Of a stretch of 64,000 nt of DNA, positions 12,001 through 22,289 are shown piece by piece. This DNA comes from Hetaerina americana (Eukaryota > Arthropoda > Insecta > Odonata > Calopterygidae). Each line of letters begins with the position of its first letter. Positions within the stretch are counted from its first letter, which is position 1. Below the pieces are notes generated by a model. That model saw nothing but the letters and a program-made list of their open reading frames with translations. It had not been told where the DNA came from and made no database searches. The DNA lies in assembly GCA_022747635.1 (NCBI GenBank), contig JAKTNV010000005.1:45119013-45183012 (forward strand), read 5' to 3'. The position numbers and the translations under genes are program-made.

Positions 12001-13806
12001 CGGGAGATCTCCGAGGGATGGCAAGGGATAAGTGCATTGTAGCTTTTGAGGGCAAAGGAAGCGTGAGAAGACGCCTGTCTCCTTTCTTCCCCTCGCCTGC
12101 CGCATTGTAATCCTCCTTACTCCTCGGGCACAAAGAGGATTTTGGGAGGTGGAAAAGGAGAGCGAGTTTGGAAGAGGAAGATGGGAGGGAAGCGAAAGAG
12201 AAAGGGGTTAAGGGACGAAGGTAAATGGGGTAGGGCTGCTGGCGTTGCATAGAGAGAATAGAAAATTTGGCATGGTCTTTGTCAGAATGGAACCGCGAGA
12301 AAATTATTTAATTGAGGGATAAACCGAGGGTAGGTTTGCTTTTATTCAGATTTTCCAATTTCATGTAGAAGTTGTTGCAGCATTATAATGTTATTAAAAT
12401 CCATTGTAATTGATGAACGCTAAAATTAGAAATGAATCGTAATGCAATAAACACAACAAACGTTTTTAATTTGAAAACTTAATAGCCACATCGATTTTCA
12501 CTTTGTTTTAATTGCTAAAAATGTGACGAATAATTTGTCCCTTTGTGAGAAGTCTGCAATGGCTTGGTCAGACTATGCTGGAAAAAATGTACCAAAAATA
12601 AAATAATCAAAAGGACAGACGAAAGAGTATATTTTTTTGTGCAACTTTGCTGTATAGAACACAATCTCTAAGAGGATAACTTAAAAATGTACCATGAGTT
12701 AAAGGAATATTTTATTTTGTAACTTAACAGAAAAGCGATTTAAAAAATCTCATGTTTGTTCACGGTTTAAAAAAATGCAAAATTGTTATTGTAATCTAAT
12801 GAAAATTAAATAACAGAGGGAATTGATTAAATAGTTTCAATGAACAATTTTATTCATTGACCTTTATTTCTTATTTTGTGCCTGGATAATTGAAAATCAT
12901 TCGTAGGATGTAGGAAATAGAAAATCCTTTAATTATTACTCGTGGCATTAACTTATAGTCAAAGTCTCTACCCTAAATACTTCATTTCGTTAAATTTTTT
13001 ATATGCAACCCATTTTATTTCTGTCACATTCGACTCGTCACGCACTATGGCCATTTTAGCAGAAATTTCCATATTAATGAAGTGACAATCACTTATGAAT
13101 TCCGCTCACAGCATGACACACACTTTATTTGCAACGGTGAGCATCACGCCCAAGAAATGTTCTGCAGTATCTCTGGAAGGTACATTTACGAGGCCATAGA
13201 GAAAATCACGGTTTCAGTTAAATCATAAATATTTTCAAAACAAATAATAATATATGAAAAAAATATGAATTTATTTTTATTAATTGAGGGATTCATTGAA
13301 GCTTAGTGATATTTTTTGATTGAGTGGTCACATTCTTGAAAAATTAGGCTATGTAAATAATTTTTCTGTATATAAACTTACAATAGATCAAGTTTAAGTG
13401 TATTTAGAACTGATCATAGCTGATGTCGTACTTTTAACAGAGAAAGAAAATTATTCCAGGTTTTGATAAAACACTCTGTAAGAATAGGCCACTATATAGA
13501 TAAATTTTGATCCTGAAACAGTGTGTCTTGAAATTTATAATATTTAATCGGTAGATATGCATCTGGTCAGTCTCAAATGTCATTCTTTTTCCGAAGCACT
13601 ATTGTTTCCCAAATTGAAGAATTAGATTGGGGTGTTTCGGATGCCTCCGCTCCTTGTTAAAGCAACTATTAATAATGACAACCGATGATAACATCCTTTT
13701 AAACTTTTGAAAGTTTTACAGTATAACGTACTACAGTAATTACAATAAACGTATACAGTAATTACAGATTGAACATTTATTTATTCAATGTAATTGAGTG
13801 GATATT
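9075..13806. other. Intergenic, mostly featureless
   Basis: AT-rich sequence. 10925-11015 holds a loose local duplication around AACACTTTTGG. A purine-rich, GC-richer patch lies at 11930-12250, with antisense ORFs that look compositional. One natural-looking minus-strand ORF (9707-9919) is listed separately. I see no RNA gene. Confidence 0.45.
9707..9919 (-). CDS. Unrecognised 70-aa ORF, possible coding remnant
   Basis: The minus-strand ORF starts MYFDNFDLIEDNKINQSEIL and continues with a mixed, charged composition (ERFSAQLQETKF, KRTRSHVKKF) unlike the Ser/Pro/Phe-rich chance ORFs around it. The open frame extends four codons upstream (DPDD) before a TAG, so no ATG-defined leader is excluded. 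It ends at a TAA, and the downstream frame has several stops. I do not recognise a family. It could be a fragment of a decayed transposon protein, an exon, or chance. Confidence 0.15.
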   Translation of the reverse strand: MYFDNFDLIEDNKINQSEILEMVGERFSAQLQETKFTVLQNLNCIKRTRSHVKKFQQPTLQFCITLLEVL

Positions 13807-13907
13807 GAAATGAAATGAAATAAATTACTTTGTAATTCCACACACTTTTGTGTGTGGAATTAGAAAGTAAATTGTTTCATTTCATTTTAATATGTTGTGC
13901 AAATTCC
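13807..13907. repeat. Hairpin repeat, family A copy 1
   Basis: A near-perfect inverted repeat: the inner 12 nt on each side (13834-13845, 13850-13861) are exact around a TTTT loop, and the outer 26 nt match with about three mismatches (13808-13888). The right flank (ATGTTGTGCAAATT) is found, reverse-complemented and nearly identical, at the left flank of the second copy at 59850. That defines a dispersed family rather than a one-off palindrome. No coding capacity. Confidence 0.65.
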
Positions 13908-14398
13908 ATAAAGTTACGCCTTAGACAACAAATGTTTTAACTGAGGGGAGTTTAGATTTCCCAATAAAACGGGTAAAAGGGTAAAATTCTTTTGCACTTA
14001 CCATCGGTGGCATCTCATAGGAAGCAGATGCTTGCAAGACGTGGTTCCAATGTATTTGTATAAAAGCATATATCAGCTAATTTTTAACATTTATAATTGT
14101 ACAATCGCTAAGAATGGAGTCAAAGTTTGTTTGCTATCGAACCATTTATTTCACATAAAAAGAAAGAAAGTAGACTCCAATCGGAGAGAATTAATCAAAA
14201 CAATTTATAAAGTCAATAAAAGTCGAAGAAGCGAATACTCTGAATTGATATTTGCTTCATCATAACAATAGCTATCGTTCTACGATTAATAATTATTTTT
14301 CTTAATGTTATGCAAAGTAGAATTTATAGGCTAGTCATTATTTCTTGTCAAATGGAAGAAGGGACCATTTGGTCTCAATTTCGCCCAAATAAAGACCA
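13908..14398. other. Intergenic; possible retroelement tail at its right end
   Basis: AT-rich. The last 60 nt read ...CGCCCAAATAAAGACCA directly before the CTAT microsatellite. An AATAAA signal followed by a short tandem repeat is the usual look of a LINE or SINE 3' terminus, but no body could be recognised upstream. Confidence 0.3.
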
Positions 14399-14418
14399 CT
14401 ATCTATCTATCTATCTAT
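14399..14418 (+). repeat. (CTAT)n microsatellite
   Basis: Five perfect CTAT units following an AATAAA about 15 nt upstream. It may be the tandem-repeat tail of an old retroelement. Confidence 0.8.
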
Positions 14419-14599
14419 TTCTTGAGTTTTATCAGTAAATGTGTTGAATAGAATTAATATTTCTCAAAACCCATGCATTCATAACTTTCATGCTACCATT
14501 TAACGAAATTGCAACTACTTTAGGCTCTGCCTCAGAAATATTTTGGAGTTCACTTGGCATATATTATTTATTATTATAAAGTAATCTACCGGTTAAGAT

Positions 14600-16662
14600 A
14601 AATACCAAAAAAATAATTTATGACTCTTACCAAAACACAATCCAGCAACCTAATCAACATCAAGTCCATCTTTATCTCTCTGTGCTTCTTTCCTCCCTCT
14701 ATCCCGTCCAACATCCCTATCCTATTCCTTACCTTTCCTCGCTTGCCTAAAATTCTACCATTTATTACAGTCTTCAACATCCCACTGCCGATCAATATGC
14801 TTGTTATCCATTTTCCTGCCTCTTTAGGATTTCTCCCAGCAAACCCCTCTCCTCGCCCACTATACCTAGTACTTCCTCACTTGTTTTCCTTTTGGTCCAT
14901 TTTAACTTCTCCATTTTTTTACACACTCACTTTTCAAAAGCCTCCAGTCTACGAGTATTTCTACCATCCTGCCTCTGTGCCCAAGTTTCCGCACCGTACA
15001 TAGCTACGCTCCATATCAACGTTTTTACGAGCCTATGGTTATCATCCTTACTTAACGTCCCTGTCATCCACAACCCCCTCCTTGTGAAAGCCTCTTTGTC
15101 TGATGCGATTCTCCTCCTTACGTCCCTACGACTTTGACCGTGTTGGTCGAAAACACTTCCGAGATACGTAAACTGTTCTACCTGCTCTAGATTTTGCCCT
15201 CCTATTTTAAAGTTGAACAGCCATTTAATTCCAGGAAAATGGCATACATTTTTTTATTAATATTAATTCTTATCCCATATCCGTCGCACTGAATTTCTAA
15301 TTCACTCAGCAATACTTGCAACTCTTGGCTGACTGAGAAATTAAGGTATGGTCATCAGCAAGCCTAGCTGGTTTTACAAATTTCCTGCCGACTCTTATTT
15401 CCACTCCAGTTCTTCCAATGCCTATCTAGTCATTTCCTCCACATATACGTTGAACAACAGCGGTAATAATGGGCCACCCTACCTCACACCTCTTCCTAAC
15501 ACTGCCCATCCGGACTCCCCGTTCCCCACTCGCACCTGAGCAGTCAGAGATATGTACAGGTTGCGGAATAGCCTCCTTTCCCTCCATTCTATTCCTATTT
15601 TCTGCAATATACTCATTAGTTTTTCCCAATTCACTCTATCAAACGCTTTTTAGAAATCTACGAAACAGGCAAATACCTCCTGGTTGTGTTCTATATTCCT
15701 CTCGATTAATAATCTCATTACTGCAATAGCATCTCACGTACTGCTCCCCTTCCTAAACCCAAACTGATCATCCCCTAAGTAATCATTTGCCCTATTCTCT
15801 ATCCTTTTGTTTATGATCTTTAGAACAACTCTAGCTGCGAGGGAAATCAAACTTATTGTTCTCTAGTCCTCAGATGATGTCGCATTTACCTTTTTCGGAA
15901 TAGTAACTAACACTCATCTCACCAAGTCTTCCGGCCTGATTCCTTCCTCATAGATACTACGAATCAGCCCATATAGCCTCTTCCTCCCACATTTTCCTAA
16001 ATCTTTCAGTAGTTCCGTGGGATTGATATCCACCCCCACGGTCTTATTAGATTTTATCTCCCGTAATACCCTTTCTATCTCATATTCGAATATGTCTGGA
16101 CCTAAGCTGTCTTCCTCTACGTTATGCTCTTTTTCTATGTCTAACTTGTTGGCCTCAGTTCTTTACAATACAATTCTTCTATATACTTCTTCCATCTCTC
16201 TTTGATATATTGTGCCAACTATTTTCTTACCCGACTTATCTTTTGCTGTTAGCACAGATCTTCCCTTCTTACTTCCCGATAGTGAATTAACCTTGCTGTA
16301 TAGCGCACCAATTTCACCCTTTGTCGGCAAGCTTTCCATATCCTCGCACTGCTTCTTCCATCATGCTTCTTTTGCTTTATTTCTTGCCCGCTTCAACTTA
16401 TTATTCAACTCTTTGTAATTCATTTTGCCTAACTCTATGCCTGCATTCTTTCATTTTCTTCTCCCATCCATTTTTGTTACCATCTCATCCGTGTACCATG
16501 GTTTCCTTGCATTTTTCCCATAAACAGTTTCTATACTTAGTGTCTTTTGCGGCTTTTGATATCCATTTCTTGATACATTCCCATTTTTCTTCGTTAGTAT
16601 ATACACGACCCGCCGCCCCCGCCTTATCTTTTTGAAACGGACGCTACACTTCATAACAACTA
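14600..16662 (-). pseudogene. LINE linker and reverse transcriptase (broken), copy 2
   Basis: Minus-strand remnant homologous over its length to copy 1. The linker reads RFKKIRRGRRVV (about 16600-16640) and KNARKPWYTDEM (about 16480-16515). The RT includes the DFxKAFDRVNW-equivalent region near 15610-15670 and the catalytic box as LADD near 15355. A YGAETW-equivalent block lies near 14990 and the C-terminal SGMLKTVINGRILGKR segment at 14586-14795. Reading frames change many times and no stretch over about 85 codons is open. An RT-like TGA lies in the block equivalent to the copy 1 frameshift (about 15920). The break next to the mariner is in frame with the endonuclease half if the mariner is removed. 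Confidence 0.85.
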
Positions 16663-17361
16663 TAAGTCTCAGCATAATAACCATAAACCCAGGCTTCGTC
16701 ACCGATTACGATGGTTTCAAGAAACCTTGCTGGCTCGGCATTGGCTTGCTCCAGGAGTTCTTGACAAATGTTCACACGTTTTTGTCTCTGTTCATCACCC
16801 GCGGGACGAATTTTGATGCACGCGCGTCATGCCCAAAATGTCTGTCAAAATTGTCTGACAGGATCTTAAACTATTTTTCACCTCCTCATCCATCTCCCTA
16901 GCAGTTAGAAGGCGATTTGCCCGCACCAAATCGTTCAGCAATTTGAAATGGTTGGGATCTGTCGAAGTGGAAGGCCGACACGTTCGCGAATCTTCATCTG
17001 CCGAGGTTCTGCCCCATTTAAAACGATTGTACCCCTCGAAACACTGGCTTCGACTCATAGCTTCATTAACAAAGACTTGCTGAATCATTCCAAATTTCTC
17101 CGTAGCACTTTTACCAAGTCTGAAACAAAATTTCATACACACACGCTGCTCCTCAAGCTCCTTCATTGCTGCCGTTGCACGCGGCGACGAACAGGCTAAG
17201 AAACGTACCGCTACTGCTGCGTAACGACTCCATGTAAACAAACGCAACACCTCTCGTTTTAGTCGTCGTATGTGTCGCTAGATTGCGCAGTGTCTCGTTT
17301 CGATCTGTTGAACGATTTGCGTAGAATATAATCAGTCCGCTCTTTTTTTGATCACACCATG
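16663..17361 (-). mobile_element. mariner copy inserted in the LINE, 3' part missing
   Basis: The minus-strand transposase N-terminal half is open at 16795-17250. It contains the helix-turn-helix block VCMKFCFRLGKSATEKFGMI, then GRTSADEDSRTCRPSTST, then NRLLTAREM. Beyond a frameshift, LLEQANAEPARFLETIV and GDEAWVYGY (16680-16760) give the first catalytic Asp region of mariner transposases. The remaining catalytic part and the 3' terminal repeat are absent. At both borders a TA joins LINE sequence (17362-17363 and 16661-16664), the mariner target. Without the insert the LINE reads SDHNL-VVMKCSVRFKK. The 5' end begins CATGGTGTGATCAAAA on the minus strand, plausible as a terminal repeat, but its partner is gone. 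Confidence 0.82.
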
Positions 17362-18120
17362 TAAATTGTGGTCAGAGTCCGCATCCGCTCCGGGAAACTG
17401 TGCAAATGAATCACTCTGTTCCTTAACCTGTGCCTCCCCTGGACATAATCTATCAGATACCTTTATGAGTCACCTGGCATTTTCCATGTATACCTACGCC
17501 TGTAGTGTTATAAAAAGCAAGTGTTCATTACGATTAACCCCTATATCCTGCAGAACGTCATTGCGTTTTCTCTGCAGTCATTCCTCGTACCTAAACCGAG
17601 TCTCTCACCTCATCACCATCTCTTCCTTCCCCTACTCCCCTACCGTCGTATTCCCCATTACTAACAAATGTTTCCCTGCCGAAACACACGCGATTATATC
17701 CTCTAACTGATTGTATATGCTGTAGACCTCTTCCCTACAATGATTGCTCGGTGGCATGTAAACCTGAGCAATGACCGAGCTCATCGGTTCTGCGTTAATC
17801 CCTGCTAGTAATATTCGAGCCATAATAATATCCATTATCCATTGCTTTATCATTTATCCATTATCCATTATCCAATATCCATTGCTTGCTCTATGTTGAC
17901 TCCACTTCTTACTTCTATATTCAATATTATGGCAACCCCTCGTTGGCGCTTTTCCCCGCTGATATATAGAATTCTATAACTATCGCTCCAGGATTCCCCG
18001 CTATCCTTCCATCTCAACTCGCATAAACCTAAAATATCTACATCTCTCGCTTAATATTAACTATTTTTACTGTCTTCAACATTGCCCTAACATTCCAAGG
18101 TCCCATTTTAACTAATTTCG
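17362..18120 (-). pseudogene. LINE apurinic-type endonuclease (broken), copy 2
   Basis: This would nick target DNA to prime reverse transcription. On the minus strand, from 18110: GPWNVRAM (the usual TWNVRTM start), ILGLCELRWKDSG, GEKRQRGVAIIL, then after a gap AGINAEPMSSVIAQVYMPPS and SIYNQLEDIIACVSAGKHLL with VMGNTTVGE where VMGDFNA is usual, so the catalytic Asp region is damaged. Farther on come YTWKMPGDS, RYLIDYV and finally ADADSDHNL, the C-terminal SDH motif. Internal stops and frameshifts are frequent. A local ATCCATT-type repeat at 17829-17884 interrupts the reading frame upstream of the AGINAEP block. Confidence 0.82.
17829..17884. repeat. Short ATCCATT tandem repeat
   Basis: About six degenerate copies of a 7-nt unit (ATCCATT) lie inside the LINE endonuclease remnant. 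Other LINE copies in the window do not cover this part, so expansion after insertion is inferred. Confidence 0.6.
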
Positions 18121-18570
18121 TCTTCTCCTGCGTCGTCTATCTTGCTGCTTCCCGCTTTCCTTTTCAGAGGTATCGTGAGATGACGACCGCGGAAGCCTTG
18201 CCTCTCCCACTTCCGAGCACGATACACGGCCGATTAGGACGAGTCCCGTAGTTGCCTGGACTCTTATTCTCTATTTTCTCCATCATTATGTTTTTGAGAG
18301 TGATAATTGAGGTGGTTTCCCGTTGCCTTCCTCAATAGTGTTTTTAACGTGACACCATCACTTACTGGCCGCCCCACTGGGGTCAGACGCCTTTGCCGCC
18401 ACTTCACTGAGGTGCAGAATCTGCGTGGACTACCTTTTGTCTGGCTAATCATCTAGCTTCGACCTATCTGGCATGGGTGACCCTACCAGAAGTCATTATT
18501 ATTCTCCCGCCTTTGGGTTCATCGGACCGCACAAGCCCTTCCACCACGACAAGGTTGTAGTCCATGGGAT
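18121..18570 (-). other. LINE 5' leader, copy 2
   Basis: Upstream of the endonuclease start, GC-richer than the surroundings, ending near 18570 where AT-rich DNA resumes. It contains blocks GGGTGACCCTACCAG and CACCACGACAAGG (given in their sense as they occur across 18470-18560), which I recall as recurrent in leaders of arthropod LINEs of this type. The open stretches 18264-18452 and 18464-18709 on the minus strand are not recognisable proteins. Confidence 0.6.
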
Positions 18571-18804
18571 GGATTGGCATATATAGTATATTCATGTTAA
18601 TTTCAATCATCACGATGTGCATTTGATTTTTTTGGATTTTAATGAAGCAGCAAATAGTTACTTTGAGCTCATGTTTACGAAAAATTGCATAACATTTTCC
18701 CGAGATCAAAACTATTCCTTTAAAAAAAAGGAAAATTTAATTTAAATCAAACTTGTTCTTGGAAAGGAGATAACTTCAGGCGACACTTTGTGGAAACGAT
18801 ACAT

Positions 18805-18878
18805 ATTGCAAAAGAAACACTTGGTTTTTCCACATAAAATGTATTTTATGTGGAAAAACCAAGTGTTTCTTTTGCAAT
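18805..18878. repeat. Perfect 36-bp hairpin with 2-nt loop
   Basis: 18805-18840 and 18843-18878 are exact reverse complements, separated by GT. The arms contain TTTTTCCACATAAAAT. No coding and no obvious flanking duplication. It resembles the other short hairpins in the window in size but not in sequence beyond TTTTCCAC. Confidence 0.75.
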
Positions 18879-21800
18879 TGTTCTTGGAAGTGTTATATGT
18901 AATTTAAAAATTTTTCTTTTGATCATCACTAAAATATTTTTGTCTAATAATTTGTTCGTTTTTTATATGGTTTCACTTTCTCACTTGGTATGGAACCCAT
19001 GAAACCGGAATGACGGGGTGTTTGGAGGACGGGAGGAATGAGGTGGTCACGGCAAGTGCGTAGCAAACGACCCTTGACTTCTTTTTTAAGTTTAAGAGTA
19101 TTTCCGAAGACATTTGAAGAAAGAAAGGATACTTCGGAGGTAATGGGATCGAAGGACCAGCAATGGTGATAGGGTGTCCTCCGACAAAGGTGGAAGTTGA
19201 GGAATAAATGCTGACCAAATATTTACTAGGGTCCGTCTTCATAGAGAAGGTCGTGATGCTCGGGAGTTTATAGCGGCTCTTAAGGGAACCGAGCGTTTAA
19301 TGTCGGTCCCTGAGATAACAGCAACCGTACTCCTGCATGTCCAAAAAGAGGCGTCCCCTGATAGAAGCCAGGTATTTTCATCTAAACGATGAAATCACTA
19401 AATTTCGAAATCTTCTGGAAATAAATCTCGAAATTAAGATGCGAGATACACAACGGCACTGTTTCCTTTTACAGCGTTGGAAATACAAAAGGAAACCGAG
19501 TTATCTGAAGTGGCGCACTCACTCAGGATATTTCACTGCATGAAATATATGAGCAAACATGACATGAACTGGAAATAGGGTAGCGAGATTCCAATTTGGG
19601 AAAAGTGAGTTGCTCATAAAAATAAAGTCGCGCTCTGTCTTCAGAGCTCGGAAGTTGGTTTGCTCCTTGATGTACTCCTTGACTGCTTTCATGCCCATTC
19701 TTTCCCCACTTCTTTATCGCAACCCGTGTATTCGCTATGCCCAAGATCTTTTCCGATCCCATATAAAGTTTTAAAACGAGAATGTTCATGTTTCAATTCC
19801 CTACACAGCAATGTCTGAATATCACTTCTTATTTCGTTTAGTCCACATCATTTGGGTCAGTAATTTCCTCATGTCCTTATTTTTGTTCATGTATCAGTCC
19901 GTAACAATGTGTGACACTTCAAAATGCCTCTTTTATTTTTGATGAATTTAATTCAGCAAAGCTAGTTTAATTTTACCATATGGTTTAACAGAAGTTCCAG
20001 GTAAAAACACAGAAGTTCCAGGACTACCTTGATAGTTGGCCATTTTAATGCAGATTTATAATCTTTGGGTTACGTTTGATTTTTATGGGTGATTGAACAC
20101 CAAGCATGTAACATTAAAATTGAGTTTTTCTTGTAGTTTATTAACCAATAAAAATGCAAAATATTCAAATAATTAAGGTAATATTAACTACAGCGACGTG
20201 TGCTTTAATATCTTAGTGCAAATTACTTCTCCCACGTATATGGAAACGACCAGCTTTGAGCTAGAAGTACAACTAAAATGAGGGTTAGTTAAAAAATTAC
20301 ATCGATGTATGCCACTTTTATTTTAAATTTGTTAAATTAGATTTTTTAAACATTTTTACCTTAGCGTAGTCGTATGTATTTATTCTAATCCTTCGTTTGC
20401 GTGAACAATAATATATAAATTCTATAATTTTTATATATTATTTCCGTGATTTTATTTTCAAAATCTCTTCTACCATAGTACGTTGGGGTTAATAATACAT
20501 TTTGAGCATCATAGCTCAAAAGATCTGTTCCCTATGTACGAGATATTAAATTATTATCGCACAGCGTTGTCTAAACTCTCTGAGATGTTTTATTCGAAGC
20601 ACCTTCACATTTTGATCGGTCATTGTCATAATAATTCGACCGATCCAATCAGTATTCGAGTAACAACAATAATTAACCATAAACCGTTTGCATCAAACTT
20701 TTGGCATAAAATGTATTTATTTCCGACGAATGAAAATCTTTCAGACTACCAGTTTTCCATTATTTTGCGGCCCCTCAAACTCCTCAACACATCCCTTTCT
20801 ATTTTTCCCCATCAATTCCATCAAAACCAAACTAATTCCATTTCATTCTTTTCGATCCAGACCCTTTTCGCCTGTATCTACTTATTTTCCATCTTTTTCA
20901 CGTCCCTCCACGTTGCTCCTTCAGACTCGTCGCAGCCCGTTTCTTGCCTACTAATTCCGACCTTTAACCTCACACAGCCAATCAGGGACGTCGCCTCGGA
21001 TGCTCCCCAACTCCAAGAAGGCCTTCGATCCTTCTTCCCGTCTTATTATCCTTCACCTGGTGACCCACTTCAAATATCCAATAACGACGCTGTACGACCC
21101 TTTTCCTCTCCTTATTCTGGATGCGATATATTCTTGATTCAAATAAGTCGCTCTGCCTTCACCTTTGCTCGCGGATATTTGCTGTGTCGCACAAAAGACT
21201 ATTTTTCACCGATATCACATCGGAAAAGAATGAAAGGGAGTGCCTTGTAATTGGCGAAATAATATGAAATGAAATGATAAAATCAATATTTGCAATGGAG
21301 TTATCGCTATCAGTGGAATTGGACATCGCAATATTACCGAGTGTTTTAACGTTAAATAATGAAATTCAGTCTGAGTTATCTTTAATAAATAGCCCGTGAA
21401 AACTTTTAAAGCCCCTGGAAGAATATTATGCATTAACAGTGTTGCACTATAGGTAAAAGTAATGGATTAAAATTAGTAACGAAATGTAAAAATGCAAAGT
21501 GCGTCTATCTGTAAGACATATCGAAGTAGCAGATACTTCTGCTTTTTAAGGGAAACGATCATATCTGTGAGAGCATTAAGTGGAAAAATTTCTTGTCGAA
21601 AGAGTTTTAAACTCTGAAAGGATTTGCAACATAGAATGTATTTCACGGCATTGGCGAGGAAAGCGTGAAGTAGTAAAGAACTCAAAACAGAATTTTTATC
21701 CTAAACAGAAATGTTTTGGAAATCAACTGCGTTGTATGGAATATTTTCCAGAGATCGCAGAATAGGTACTTCTAAATACTAGGTTGAAATAATGCAGTAG

Positions 21801-22198
21801 GTCGTTTATGCTCTAGTATTGACCTTCATAAGGTTTTGTCTTTCGCAAGAAAGTAAAAATACTTTTCAGGCCTCGACGTATTCTTGCTTTTTGTGAATCA
21901 TACATGCAGCATGAGTCTTGCTTAGAAATATGATTGGAGAAGAAAGAATTCCGCATGATCGTGGAAAGCTTTCACTAGTTCGAGGATAATGATCATTGTA
22001 ATATCACGAGTGCTTTCAAGTTTATTTGCCATGATTGATTGTTGATTTTAAATGAAAGTGCATTTTGACAGATACGCCAATCGTATTCAGGCTATTGTTC
22101 CACCCTTAAATGTAAGGAAAAACAGAGACGATTTTTTCCCTTGGAGGTGCGATTTGACTTTTCTAATATTACGAGTAGTATTGTTATTATTGGTTACG
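18879..22198. other. Intergenic, no recognised gene
   Basis: A slightly GC-richer part lies at 18990-19780 with short ORFs on both strands that match nothing I know. A 13-nt local direct repeat (CAGAAGTTCCAGG) sits at about 19989 and 20011. The longest ORF, at 20483-21250, is listed separately. The rest is AT-rich. Confidence 0.45.
20483..21250 (+). CDS. Unrecognised 255-codon open frame
   Basis: One of the two longest open frames in the window and unusually long for AT-rich DNA. The listed start is TTG; the first ATG in frame is at about codon 18. The composition is rich in Ser, Pro, Phe and Leu, with one hydrophobic stretch around residues 127-143 (FACIYLFSIFFTSLHVA). I see no known domain, repeat or catalytic motif. 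An overlapping frame (20688-20954) is also open, which argues for a chance low-stop region. It could be an exon-bearing remnant; I give it little weight. Confidence 0.12.
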   Translation: MGLIIHFEHHSSKDLFPMYEILNYYRTALSKLSEMFYSKHLHILIGHCHNNSTDPISIRVTTIINHKPFASNFWHKMYLFPTNENLSDYQFSIILRPLKLLNTSLSIFPHQFHQNQTNSISFFSIQTLFACIYLFSIFFTSLHVAPSDSSQPVSCLLIPTFNLTQPIRDVASDAPQLQEGLRSFFPSYYPSPGDPLQISNNDAVRPFSSPYSGCDIFLIQISRSAFTFARGYLLCRTKDYFSPISHRKRMKGSAL

Positions 22199-22238
22199 CT
22201 ACCCCAAACGGTATTGGTACCAATACCGTTTGGGGTAG
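22199..22238. repeat. Perfect 40-bp palindrome, no loop
   Basis: The two 20-nt halves are exact reverse complements meeting at GGTACC. The arm is CTACCCCAAACGGTATTGGT. No flanking duplication was seen. It lies about 50 nt from the 3' side of LINE copy 3. Confidence 0.8.
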
Positions 22239-22289
22239 GCTTAAGATGGACAGATGGTAAACGCCGATGCATTTCGTAGCCTCTGCTGA

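Larger units (their letters stand above)
14565..18570 (-). mobile_element. RTE-like LINE, copy 2, near full length, with mariner insertion
   Basis: The longest copy of the LINE family seen at 0.3-1.9 kb. From its 5' end (about 18570) it holds a leader with a conserved GGTGACCCTACCAG block (18474-18490 on the minus strand) and CACCACGACAAGG (18541-18553). Next come an endonuclease half (17362-18120), a linker, the reverse transcriptase (14600-16490) and the 3' terminus with CCGGTAGATTAC and TTA/TAA repeats at 14561-14593. Removing the mariner at 16663-17361 leaves about 3.3 kb, the expected size of an RTE-clade element. The many stops and frameshifts show it is dead and older than copy 1. Confidence 0.87.
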
